Part shown: positions 9,256-19,597 of the stretch, in pieces
Layout of the letters: each line of letters opens with the position of its first letter
Numbering within the stretch: position 1 is the first letter of the stretch
Assembly (NCBI GenBank): GCA_964019425.1
Contig: OZ025833.1
Location: 310,001 to 374,000, forward strand
DNA from: Flectonema sp. DT1601
Taxonomy: Eukaryota > Euglenozoa > Diplonemea > Diplonemida > Diplonemidae
DNA length: 64,000 bases
Direction: 5' to 3'
Notes under the pieces: model-generated
Told to the model about the DNA's origin: nothing
The model's database searches: none
Seen by the model: the letters and a program-made list of their open reading frames with translations, nothing else
Translations under genes and position numbers: made by a program

Positions 9256-10518
9256 TCAGTAGCTCGTCAGCTCCGGAATTTCACTTCCCGCAGCCGCCGC
9301 AGTGTTGTCATCCTTGTCGAGAATTAGTACGCGTAGCTTTCTTGTTCCGTCTTTGTAGAGTCTTGTATAACTCTTGGCAAATAATGCTTTTCTTCCCTTG
9401 TCCCATTTTGATTTGATTGTAAAGTAGACCTGTTCAGTCTTATCTTCAACCTTAACATTAACTTCCTGTAGAACATCTGATGATGCGAATTCCTTTGCCA
9501 TTCTTTCTTGAACTCTGACGAAACGGGTTCGAGCAAGATCTCGTTTGCGGGATTCAAGAGTTTGTTGTGGAGGAGGATGAGAAACAGTTCCTGTTCCACT
9601 TCCAGTTGATGATTCATTAGATAAAGACATCATTACTCCTCCATGATCCCATGGAACTTCTGCAGAACTTGGAGCTTCAGAAAGAGGAGGGTAATCATCA
9701 TCTGATTCTTCTTCTCCACCTCCAGGAATCACACAGTTCCAAGCATCAACACGAATTACTATGGCGTTCTCTAATTCTACTCTCCAATTACCAGCGTGCG
9801 GAACAAATTCTAAGACACGACCCTTCTTCCCATTGTGACAAGGCTTCTTTAAACCTCTCAAAATTACTTCCTGTCCAGGTTGCAACACTTTGTCATCTGC
9901 ACTAAAGTTTGGTGGAGTTTCAACACCCTCTCCAGTAGTGAGGGGAGCAAATGGAGCCTGTAACCCGTGATCTTTTGCCATACCAGAAAATCCAGCAGTT
10001 GCTAGTTTGATTCCATTCTCGCGAGACTGTGTTGGTTCGTGTTGAAGCTGTAAGCCTTCTACAATACGAGTCCACAATGAGAATAATCCCACAATGGCAA
10101 CGAGATCAGAAAGCGCCTGTTTAGGCCATCCGCAAGCAAACACAGCGTTGCTGTCATGCTCTGAAATCTCCCATGGAGTGAGAGCTAGTTTCTTAGCGTA
10201 GTGAAACAACTGGCGACACTTTGGTGTTAATGGGGCAGTGTCGATATTTGTCAGCAGTGACTTCAGAACACCTTCATCAACACCACAAGTAATGGCAGCG
10301 GATTCCTGAACATTTCTACAGTTAGAGCATCTATTCAGTTCAGATGTAAATGCAGCCAACATGAACTTCACCGCCATCGTCAACGGACTGTCACAACTCA
10401 TGACAGCCTCACTGTAAGCTAGTAATGGTCCGCATTGATTTTGATAAGCTCTAAAGTAAGAAGACAAGGTACCCTTCTTCGTCCACATGTCCAATTCAGC
10501 TTCTGGTGCCGACTGCAT
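9256..10518 (-). CDS. AhpD/carboxymuconolactone-decarboxylase-like protein with C-terminal SH3-like domain
   Basis: About 420 aa, starting at the ATG at 10518, because the longer frame begins at GTG and encodes low-complexity residues. Residues about 30-180 are all-alpha and AhpD-like: a long helix ending in CSNC with a following acidic residue, and the late helix LSDLVAIVGLFSLWTRIVEG, typical of the peroxidase-related carboxymuconolactone decarboxylase fold. The CxxC suggests thiol peroxidase or reductase activity. Residues about 210-265 form a small beta domain (GQEVILRGL, NGKKGRVLEF, WRVEL) resembling SH3/KOW-type folds. An acidic linker and a basic beta-rich C-terminus follow. The domain combination is unusual for AhpD proteins. 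An AATAG lies 18 nt before the ATG. Confidence 0.6.
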   Translation of the reverse strand: MQSAPEAELDMWTKKGTLSSYFRAYQNQCGPLLAYSEAVMSCDSPLTMAVKFMLAAFTSELNRCSNCRNVQESAAITCGVDEGVLKSLLTNIDTAPLTPKCRQLFHYAKKLALTPWEISEHDSNAVFACGWPKQALSDLVAIVGLFSLWTRIVEGLQLQHEPTQSRENGIKLATAGFSGMAKDHGLQAPFAPLTTGEGVETPPNFSADDKVLQPGQEVILRGLKKPCHNGKKGRVLEFVPHAGNWRVELENAIVIRVDAWNCVIPGGGEEESDDDYPPLSEAPSSAEVPWDHGGVMMSLSNESSTGSGTGTVSHPPPQQTLESRKRDLARTRFVRVQERMAKEFASSDVLQEVNVKVEDKTEQVYFTIKSKWDKGRKALFAKSYTRLYKDGTRKLRVLILDKDDNTAAAAGSEIPELTSY

Positions 10519-10908
10519 GTTTTGGTTTTTTGCTATTGCTTTTGTTGTCTTTGTTGGGTATGAATAATAATAATAATAATAAGAGACATGAACAGAAATT
10601 CTCACGATATCAAAAATATGAAGTCATCATCTACATTCATAGTACTCCTGCTGACTAAATGAAATTTAACGCAGAACCCCAACAGTTTTATGAGCATAAC
10701 TCCGTAACGGTAATGTGAAAGGCAACAATGGCCTATAAAGTGTAAAGAACGTGTAAAACAGAAGCAATGGTTCTCAAACACTTCACTGAATGTTGACTGA
10801 AGACGCAACTTCAGGTAAGGAATACGACACAAGGTTATTACATTAATAATATCGAATTGTTAAGTAGAAGACAGCTTTAGAAGAGTCCCGTTGCAGTCAG
10901 TCTTTAAT
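10519..10908. other. Spacer, no gene recognised
   Basis: A (TAA)n stretch lies at about 10563-10580. The rest is ordinary AT-rich sequence between two head-to-tail genes. A weak minus-strand frame at 10602-10832 lacks an ATG start and resembles nothing. Confidence 0.4.
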
Positions 10909-11184
10909 CTAAGGTACGATGTCACTCATATTAGTTTCACACATCTTTTGACACATGCAATTACTATCTCGAGAATGAGCTCCTCTTGCAACTACTTTCA
11001 TAAGTTGTTTTAGTTTTTGTTGTGTACCCGGACAGCCAGGATGAATGGTTGATAAGTCCTCGTACGTCTGATATGAATTACATTTCCGAACACCTTTCAG
11101 AGCATCAGCAACCCTCCGACTAGTACTAATGTGATTACCAGACCCTGTTGATGGTACAGCAGGAGATGAACCCGTCGCTTGCAT
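10909..11184 (-). CDS. Small Cys-rich hypothetical protein
   Basis: 91 aa from the ATG at 11184. The first 25 residues are Ser/Thr/Gly/Pro-rich. The rest carries conserved-looking cysteines: one in RKCNSYQ, one in HPGCPG, and a C-terminal cluster CMCQKMC. The cluster could bind a metal, but spacing matches no finger I know. It sits between the SNF2-like gene and the AhpD-like gene on the same strand. A further exon downstream cannot be excluded. No function is assigned. Confidence 0.45.
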   Translation of the reverse strand: MQATGSSPAVPSTGSGNHISTSRRVADALKGVRKCNSYQTYEDLSTIHPGCPGTQQKLKQLMKVVARGAHSRDSNCMCQKMCETNMSDIVP

Positions 11185-11368
11185 TTAATGTTTCAATAAA
11201 CCTGTTAGAGAAGTCGTAGTTATATTTACATAATTATATTGTGAAGGCTACCAGTCATTCCTCACAGTGGGCTGTCGGCTTCATTTTATATAAGTTGCCT
11301 GTTGCTAACCAATCGGATGTACTAAAGCTTAGATAACAATATACGAGAGACTTCGCTGTTAAGTTAAG

Positions 11369-14300
11369 TTACTTAACTCGCGGGAATGTGTCCGATTGTC
11401 GTTGCGGCCTGCGGAAAGTATTTTCTGCTTCACCGAGAACCCAACGAGCTTCCTGCATTGCCAAGTTCATGAAACGTCGATTGAGTTCACTTCGAGTAAA
11501 ACGTGTTCCTACCCAGGAAGGAGATGGTTGAGAGATTTCCATTTGCATCGTACGTGAAAGAGGTTGCGGTGTTTGATCGCTTCCCTGCAAGAGCGGTGCC
11601 TCCGTAGGTGGCTCTGCATATTCACGTGGCTGCTGTGGAATATCTTTTTGACATTTCTGTTGCTTACTTCCTACGTTCTCTTCCTTGTGGACAGTTGTGT
11701 GCGGCGCTGCAGTTGCTGCAGCTGATACCATTGGCGATGATGTAGAAGCTGGTTCAGGTTTTGGAGTGCTAACAATCGGTTTCACTGGGGAAGCCTTCCG
11801 CGTGAAAGAACTCTCCTCCGAAAGCTCTATCTTCGGTCTCTTTATCATCTTATCATTTTCCGTAATTGCAGACACAGTAGTACGCTTCTGATCGAGTCTT
11901 GAAGGAACTTGTTGTGGCTGAGCTACAACAGGGAAGTCTGAACAAGATGACTCTTGGACAGGTAAAAGCTCATCTAAAATAGCAAAGTCATTATCATCAT
12001 CACCATTCTGCATATCGAAGTCAAACTCATGTGACGGAATTGCGGTTACCTCTTCTTCTTTAACTTCAGTCTTTATAACGTCTGTTATTGGAAGCATTTC
12101 TTGGAGTGTCTCTGCGAGATCAATTTCTTCGGATGCATTTTTATTTTGAATTCTATCTTTGGACTCAAATTCAACATCTGACGGGTCATCAAGGAGTGCC
12201 ACCTCTGATGGGATCTGCGCAGGGATACCGTAGGGTTTACCTTTTCTAATTGGAGCTTTTCGTAGTGCTTTTTGCTTTTGTTCTGTTGTGAGACCTCGAG
12301 ATTCCTCTTTGAAGAAGTCATAGAAATTCATAGTTGACACAACACAACCAGAATCTATCATCTTTTTGAGCATCGGCGTGCGTGCAGCATTTGCTGCGTT
12401 TCGCGCCCTCTCTGATGAAGATGTCGGAATGTTAAGGCAATCAAGGGAACACATTATATTTAATGAAGATTCACAATCCTCAAAGTTTTGTGTTTTATCA
12501 TAGATTGAATCCATCATACGACGTTTAAGCCACGTCTTAGCAATCGTTACCTTTGCAATTTGTTCTTCAAACGATCCTCTTGCAACGAATCTATAACACT
12601 GAACATGTTGCTCTTGTCCCAGACGATATGCTCGACCGATTGCTTGAGTTAGTTTTTGAGGATTCCAACTGCCGTCAAGTAGAACAACTCGAGAAGCAGC
12701 TTGAAGGTTTAATCCAGTTCCACAGGTACCGAGTGTTAGAAATAGAACTCTTGTGTCACTTTCTTGAAAGTTTTTTAGAAACTTGTCTCGAGTGCTATTT
12801 GGTACTGCACCAGTTATAAGTGATTGTTTAATGTCTGGATGAGATACTTCGAGTGATTTTGATGCTTCTGTCACCACGGAAACCCATGAAGAAAAAACTA
12901 AAACCTTCTCATCAGTAGCAACAGCGTCTAATATAATCATTTTTGTTAATTTCCCCTTTGCGGGTGAAGCACCAAGAGCACGAGCAACATCAGTCGATCC
13001 TTCTGGTAATTCTCGTTCTGATTCTGGGTCGGGTTGGTCATCTGCAGGGAGTTGTTCTATCTTTGATCGAACTTTTTCAATAAGTTCTGTTTGGTTGATT
13101 TGACAATCCTCGAGATCATCGTCGCTATCATCATCGCTTCCATCATTAACCTGATCTGACTCACTCTTCCTCCCTGCTAGTGTAATCTCAGTACTATTAA
13201 CAAGTCTCGTTAACATATGAATTACTGACCAATAACTTACCTGTCTATCACCTTCAACTATCTTTTGAATTCTTTGATATATTCTAAGCTGTCTGACTGT
13301 TAGTGGAACCGTTACTACGTAGTCACTCATTTCAGGTATTCCTCCCATTGATGTCTTGCATTTTCTGATCGATAAAAAGCTTCTTAAATATGACTGCATA
13401 GCATAGTTAGCCATAACCGAATACTTCTTCTTTGCCTCATCAGGAGTGAATCTCCCTGCTATTATCGTTGCAGCCATTTCATCAAATTGATCTCGCGTGA
13501 AGTAACCGGGTCTGACAAAGTCGACCAACGAATACACGTCGTGCATGTGATTTTGAAGAGGAGTTCCTGTGTTGTATTATAACACGGACTGGTGTTGTAT
13601 AAAAGTAATAATATGATGATGTTTAATAACACACCTGATATAACTATTCTTCCCCTGGTACGAATATGATTAAAGACTGAACGGGTTGTTGTTCCTTCAT
13701 ATAGACGACCGTGTCCCTCATCAAATAATGCTAATTGGGGGAGGGTGAGAAGTTTGTGAGATCGGTTTACGGATATGCCAGTTACATTATCTCTAACTCC
13801 ATCACGTCTGACAGCATTAAGAAACGTGTCGTATGAGATGAGAAGACATCCACCACATCGTTTCCATCTATCATATTGATGTGATTCTTTATATTTATAT
13901 AAACCTGCTTCCTTACGAGATCGTTCTGCTGTTCCTCGTGATTCCTCACCGTCAAGAGCGTCTATTAGACCTGTGTATCCAAGCCACTGAGTCCATTCAT
14001 TCATCCATGTACGTTGTAGTCCTGCTGGTACAATTATCACGCTGTGTGATAAGACTGGAGTGTCTTCAGATGATGTAAAAGAACTGAAGTAATGTTGTCT
14101 ATGCACTAAGTGGAATAATGCAACCAGAGCTATGCTAGTGAAGGTTTTACCTGTTCCTATTTGATGTGCTAGAATACCACCAGATGAAGGAATTATTGTG
14201 TTTGGAATCTCTGTTTCTACTGCATCAGGTCTAACAAACAACGAATTCCATAAAACTTGAATTGCTGATCGTTGATGTCTCATTAATGCTTTACTAAGTG

Positions 14301-14646
14301 TTTTCGGTAATGCGATTGTTACAAGATTGTCATCTAGAGTTGCCTGTCCTAACTTTCTGTCCTCATCAATGTCGGAGGCATCGTCGAAGAGGACTTGCCA
14401 TATTGCTTTACTTGGTATTATAACTTTCTTATTCTTCATCCTCTCTTCTCTTTGCATCTTTCTAACTTCTTTGTCTACACGTTTTCGAGGTTGTCTTGGT
14501 TTCCTTCCAGAGCTCTGTTGTGCGATTGGATCATTGATATCGCAATCAATAATTTCTGTTGTTGTTTCTAATTCAGGTGAGGGGAGTCGAAACATCTCAC
14601 CAGAAGGAGATTCGTCTCCATCTTCAAAAAATTCAAAATCGTCCAT
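11369..14646 (-). CDS. SNF2-family chromatin remodelling ATPase, ATRX/ARIP4-like
   Basis: Two exons, 13635-14646 and 11369-13566, are joined across a 68-nt intron (13567-13634, GTGTGT...ACACAG, phase 1). The join restores the SNF2 motif VISGTPLQNHMHDVYSLVDF. The product is 1069 aa. Residues 161-168 are the ATP-binding loop HQIGTGKT, with Gly-Thr where most relatives have GLGKT. Motif II is DEGH (309-312), the form typical of ATRX and ARIP4 rather than DEAH. The C-terminal helicase lobe shows VLFLTLGTCGTGLNLQAA, DGSWNP and AIGRAYRLGQ. The C-terminal 450 residues are acidic and disordered. It should translocate on DNA and remodel nucleosomes in the nucleus. No ADD finger or other reader domain is seen, so the exact subfamily is open. 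Confidence 0.88.
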
Positions 14647-15053
14647 TATTTAGTATTATGCATGTCTTTAAGAATAACAATTAAAATATTTGTGATTCCA
14701 CGATCTCATACTACTATTTAAATGCATAATTATAGTTAATCATCCTTAGGTATCCTGAGTAACAAAGTAAAATGAAACAACGAATATCTCAGACGTCACC
14801 ATGAGAGAGTACAAGCAACCGTTAGAGATAGTGCTTTGAACAGGTCAGGGAAATCATAAAAAAATAAATAAGTTTTTTTAAGGTAAGGATGGCACAAAAG
14901 ACCGGGTGTAATTAAACTTTTGTTGAGTTGATAAAACAAAATAAGCGAAATCAATCTCATTGAACGAAAAAAAAAAAAAAAAAAAAAAAAAATCCAATCG
15001 AGGTACGAACCATATTGAGCGAGTAATAACAAAGTAAGATTACTACAATTGAG
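14647..15053. other. Spacer, no gene recognised
   Basis: An A run lies at 14967-14991. The rest is AT-rich. A weak frame at 14796-15032 is dominated by poly-Phe. Confidence 0.4.
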
Positions 15054-16319
15054 TTATTCAGAATGGATACTAATTCGATACTTTGATTCACCAGACAAAG
15101 TGATGTTGTTTGGTTCTGATTTCAATTCAACAACAGTAGACGTCACATCATCAGTTGCTATGTCAGTCATTAACCATTTTTGGGAAGAGTTCGACAGTAT
15201 TGCTACACAACCAGTGGAATCAGTGCCTGATAAGTATTTCTTAACAAGGCGATCGTTTTCAAACCTTACTGTTGACAAAGTGTATTGATTTGATTCAACT
15301 TCAGTAGCTTCCCATACTTCACCACCTTCACTGTCATCGTGTGTAAGGTTTTCCTTTGATTGTAATGTCTGAAGTTGAATTTGAGTTGAAATTTTTCCAA
15401 AAGTTGATTTAAAATAATACGGTTTTGTGAATATTAATTTTTCCAAATGCATTTTTGACTCAGAGGTAGAACCAGAAGACTTTTCTTGCAAGAAGTGAAC
15501 TTGTTTAGTATATGCCTGTCTGAGCTTATCGACGTAAGAAGTCACAGAAGCCTCGACATCGTTTCGAAGTAAAGATTGCTGTTTTTCTAGAAATAAGATG
15601 TGGCTTTCTTGATATGTTATACTTTCTTGTAATGCGGAAATCTTCTGTTCGACTTGTTTGCGTTGTGAGAATAGGTCATCGTGTTTCTTATTAAACTCTT
15701 CCTTCTTGAAAGTTATCGACTGTAAATGTTTTTGATAATCAGTTCTGAACTCATCCGTGAATTGTACTAAAGAGGTACATGTTAAATAAACTTTTTTTCT
15801 GAGACGGTTGAGGTGGTCTTTCCAGTCTTGGAGTTTCACCCATTTATCTTTTAGTATGTTCTCTCTTTCTCTCGCTTCTGTTTTCCATTTTTGTGTGTCT
15901 TCTTCGTATGTTGACATTTCTTCTTTCAGCTGATTACGAAACTCTTTTTGTTGTTGAATATCGAGTGTTTTCGTGTCCTTGTCTTCTTCTAAGGTAGATT
16001 TCTGTTGTTGGATTTCACTCATATTATTATCAACTTGTAAGGTAAAGTCATCATGTGCTGTCCTTTGCTTTCTCAACCACTCTAAGAATTCAGAACTAAC
16101 AGCTAGTGGTGGAGGATCAGTAGCTCGCAGAGATATCTTTCCGACTGGTGGATCAGTCCACTTGTTGCAAAACTTTAAACCAGCCTCTTCTAGATATGAA
16201 AATTTCAATTCAGGAATCGGAGGTAAATCCCTCGCTGCTTTCAGTAATTCGGATGCATCCGACGTAGCAGAGTTATGTTTCACATCATCTGCTTGCGAGA
16301 AAATCTGACTTGGATGCAT
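15054..16319 (-). CDS. Long coiled-coil protein, unrecognised
   Basis: 421 aa from the ATG at 16319. The longer frame starts at GTG and crosses an acceptor-like site, so I prefer this ATG. Residues about 75-270 are charged heptad-like coiled coil rich in E, K, Q and L. Residues about 300-420 are mixed, with beta-like Thr/Ser/Val segments, and could form a globular tail. There are no signal or membrane segments. The gene lies between the transporter and the SNF2 gene. Flagellar or cytoskeletal coiled-coil proteins look like this, but that is a guess. Confidence 0.65.
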   Translation of the reverse strand: MHPSQIFSQADDVKHNSATSDASELLKAARDLPPIPELKFSYLEEAGLKFCNKWTDPPVGKISLRATDPPPLAVSSEFLEWLRKQRTAHDDFTLQVDNNMSEIQQQKSTLEEDKDTKTLDIQQQKEFRNQLKEEMSTYEEDTQKWKTEARERENILKDKWVKLQDWKDHLNRLRKKVYLTCTSLVQFTDEFRTDYQKHLQSITFKKEEFNKKHDDLFSQRKQVEQKISALQESITYQESHILFLEKQQSLLRNDVEASVTSYVDKLRQAYTKQVHFLQEKSSGSTSESKMHLEKLIFTKPYYFKSTFGKISTQIQLQTLQSKENLTHDDSEGGEVWEATEVESNQYTLSTVRFENDRLVKKYLSGTDSTGCVAILSNSSQKWLMTDIATDDVTSTVVELKSEPNNITLSGESKYRISIHSE

Positions 16320-16697
16320 CTTCTTAGGAGAATCCCTGTCACAAAGGGGGTGAAACTTTGACAATGTAAAAACAGTCACAACTTTAGATATTAATTTAGA
16401 GTAGAAAAAATATTTGTAATTGTTAATTACGTAGGAGAGTCCCTGTCACAAAGGGGGGAAGTATATCAAATAAAATGATCAAAATAAAAACGATAAATAC
16501 CACTCGTTTTACAACATTTTTAATCAATACTTAGGTCCGTAGCGATATTAAGTAAACTACATAAAAAAGTAAAAAAAAAAAAAAACAAGAAAAAAAAAAA
16601 CACATCATTCCATTTTACATAATAAAAATATCGCTGGACAAAAGTGAAGCGTTGCTTCGAAGACAAATAAAAAATAAATAAAAAATGGATAAAGGAG

Positions 16698-16731
<34 letters not shown>

Positions 16732-17094
16732 ACAACTGAGGGAAAACGGTACCGAAACACCGTGATAGTACAGTTTCCGTTATTTCCAGTTCGGGGTGTT
16801 CCTTGCTATGATATGGTTCATATGAGATGTTAGAGAATAGCAACTTTTGTCTAAATTTCAAAAGCTAATCCGGAACTACTTCAGCTTTCAATTCTCACCA
16901 CGCTGCGGTAGTTAGCTGCGATGCGAAATTTTAGTGACAACGATTGAGGATTCTCAAAAGGTTTCTCTTTGTCCCCTTCCCCACCAGTATTCTTTTTTTT
17001 TTTTATTGTTTTTTCTTCGAGACCTTAGACCCCCCCAATTGTCAAAAATCTCGCAGTTTTTTTTCGTGAGAGGGAGTGCTTTTAATTTATTCAT

Positions 17095-17126
<32 letters not shown>

Positions 17127-17618
17127 TACAATCTCACCACATAGGGATGTATATATTCTTAATTCATGGAATCCACATCAAGAACAGACATCGATGTCGT
17201 GGTACTGCGACTGGGTTAAGCGAAAACGACTATTTTTTTTTTTTTTTATTTGAACCACCCAAATTCATCCGCATTGAAGTCGGCTGAAGCGATAAAAACA
17301 AAAAAAAACAAAAAACATCAAAAAAAAAAAAAAACAAGAAGGGGGAGAAACGAAAATTCCCCTGAAAACTTTGTAAAAATTCCTCTTTTTTTTTTTTTTT
17401 GCTAATCATCTGATAAAGGATAGCGGTTTTGCAGACTTTGTCAAAAATTAAATCTCACCAACCAAAGAGGACATCAGATCTATAAGCAAAACAGGAATAT
17501 AAGTAAATCCTATCAATATATATATATAGGTGTAAAGAAAACTAGAGAAAAAAGAACAAAGTGTAAAGAGGTAGGTAAAAGATTTTTAGAACAAAAAAAA
17601 ACGAGAAATTATTTTTAA
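16320..17618. other. 1.3-kb spacer with a duplicated acceptor-like sequence
   Basis: The minus-strand sequence CCTTTGTGACAGGGA(T/C)TCTCCTA occurs twice, at about 16325-16350 and 16433-16458. Each copy contains a pyrimidine-flanked ACAG acceptor, and the copy nearer the gene is 19 nt upstream of the ATG. The rest contains many A/T runs. Coding-like fragments occur near 16,730-16,860, 16,890-17,000 and 17,240-17,285 on the minus strand. They have no start codons or recognisable homology, so they are not called. Confidence 0.5.
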
Positions 17619-19385
17619 TCACATAGAATTATAAGAAGGGGTATTCGGTGAATGCGCTGATGCCACAGGACTGTCCGACAAGAGCGGTGCTTCAGGCGTG
17701 CCAACACTCTGATGTGGAGACGATGGTGATACTGGAGCAGGTATCGGGTTTTCAGTTTCGTCAACAATCGTTATGTTTTTAGTAGAGTCACCACCACCAG
17801 ATTCATGATCATCTATATTCTCATAGTCCTCGTCTGACTCAGGTTGCAACAAGTCTGAATCTAAACGAGCATTTGGAATAAAAATAAACGTTAACGGAAT
17901 CGCCAACAACGGAAGCCACATATGAGAAATTAATATCAATAAAGTAAGATTATCAAAATCACACTCTGAGGTATGTTTGTTAGAAGAGATGTCCAGTTGG
18001 GTTGTTACGAAAGTCCCGCTGTTTCTGGCGACTTGTCTTCCAAAATTTTGAAATCCACCCATAATAGCTGTCAGCATACTTTCATATCCAGGTGGGCAAA
18101 CCTTTGAAATAAGTACTAAACTCGGCATGTAATCTAATTGTTCAGCTATTTGTGAAATCACAGCATCACCAAATAAATACATAACCGTATCACTCACATA
18201 TGGTCGATGCCAACGCTCAACTATGACAACGTCGGCCACAGATCCAATTACTTTTATAATTGTAGTTGTCCAAAAGGCAAATCTAAAGCTAGCTTTCTTA
18301 AATAATATCTGAAACAAACAACATCCAATAACCCCCGCAACCGATCCTACAATACCCGAAACAGTAATATAATATGTATTGCTGAAATGAGGTCCATTTG
18401 GAACACATTTATCATCACTTGTGTACCAAGGATCTAATGCTCCAGGTATCCCTAAGTAAGTCGCTTGACACAAAAAGACATAAGCATTAATATGAGCTAT
18501 ATGTCTTGGTAATGAGTAGTAAGCTAAGGCCATTAGACATAAACTGACACCCCAACTAACTGACAATACAGTCACTGTGTCACTCACCCAAATAGATATA
18601 ACTGCTGTTGCTAATGCACCCAAAGTCATCCCTCCAGCAAGAATGTACATGCGAGGTTCTTTCTTAACTTTCTCTCTCTTTATCATCATGCAAGGGACCT
18701 TCTTGTGTCCAGGTGGTGGGGGATGGGGTTTTTCTTCTAAGTATCCCAAAGCCACAGGAATGATAACTTGCAATGCAAGAGGAACACCAGCAGCATATAA
18801 ATAACGAGGGCTAACATGATCTGTGATTGGTCCGATTAAAGAGTTTGCGATCAGAGCTCCTGCGAAGTTACAAATCCAAACCCAAGAAACAATTGATGAT
18901 CCAGTTGTAGGCTGCGCATTCATCTTTTCTGTATAGCGACCTTCCACAAGCACATCCACAGTCGCAAGTTGCAGTGAGATAGCAAAGAACAACAAGGCAG
19001 GAATGAATTCTGCACCGAAATTCGCTAAAGGCAAAAACGCTAAAGCACCGAAAGACACCGACCCGAAAACCGTAGCCAGGAGGATGTAAGGAGACTTGCT
19101 GTACCCCATCCACGGAATTGTATCAGAAAGTGCTCCTATGGCAGCTTTTAGTGCCCATGGAGTCATAGAAAAGGTACCATAGCGTTGATACAAGTCACCA
19201 CTAGTTCCCATGTAATCAAGATAGTAAGGCATCTGACCTTTACTGTATAACGTGTACAGTGATCCTTTTAATCCAAAGTACGCACTCGCTAATAAAATCA
19301 CAAAGTGGGTTCCGAACTTGTCACAGAGATCGCGCAGGTACCCCATCGGGTCCAGGCGAGACTTTAGTGCAGCTAGTTTAGTCAT
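17619..19385 (-). CDS. Folate/biopterin transporter, BT1 family
   Basis: 588 aa, a major-facilitator protein with about 12 membrane segments between residues 25 and 510. Family hallmarks are visible: YFGLKGSLYTLYSKGQMPYYL near the N-terminus, the ALSDTIPWMGYSKSPYILL block after TM2, and a long even spacing of helices with a basic central loop (KREKVKKE). BT1 proteins move folates, biopterin or related pterins across membranes and occur in trypanosomatids, apicomplexans, plants and other protists. The C-terminal 75 residues are acidic, then Ser/Pro-rich, and cytoplasmic. An acceptor-like CCCTTCAG lies 21 nt upstream of the ATG. The substrate cannot be told from sequence. Confidence 0.9.
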   Translation of the reverse strand: MTKLAALKSRLDPMGYLRDLCDKFGTHFVILLASAYFGLKGSLYTLYSKGQMPYYLDYMGTSGDLYQRYGTFSMTPWALKAAIGALSDTIPWMGYSKSPYILLATVFGSVSFGALAFLPLANFGAEFIPALLFFAISLQLATVDVLVEGRYTEKMNAQPTTGSSIVSWVWICNFAGALIANSLIGPITDHVSPRYLYAAGVPLALQVIIPVALGYLEEKPHPPPPGHKKVPCMMIKREKVKKEPRMYILAGGMTLGALATAVISIWVSDTVTVLSVSWGVSLCLMALAYYSLPRHIAHINAYVFLCQATYLGIPGALDPWYTSDDKCVPNGPHFSNTYYITVSGIVGSVAGVIGCCLFQILFKKASFRFAFWTTTIIKVIGSVADVVIVERWHRPYVSDTVMYLFGDAVISQIAEQLDYMPSLVLISKVCPPGYESMLTAIMGGFQNFGRQVARNSGTFVTTQLDISSNKHTSECDFDNLTLLILISHMWLPLLAIPLTFIFIPNARLDSDLLQPESDEDYENIDDHESGGGDSTKNITIVDETENPIPAPVSPSSPHQSVGTPEAPLLSDSPVASAHSPNTPSYNSM

Positions 19386-19597
19386 TTGGTTAGTGTCAAA
19401 GCCAACATCTGAAGGGTGATAAAATAATAATATATTTCATTCGCTTACGTACTCAATCATTACAATAAAATTCCACTTGTAAGTAACCAGCTGTTGACGT
19501 TTGTTGTGTCTTGAGTGGGGTTAAAAAACGATTTGCTCGACATCACATAAATATAGCCAATCGGTGAGTGCAATTATTGTCACCCCCCCCCCCCCTA

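Noticed and set aside
16520-17005. Coding-like minus-strand fragments between the transporter and coiled-coil genes
   Set aside because: They lack start codons, run into poly-A/T, and have no recognisable homology; translation of balanced random sequence can look like this.
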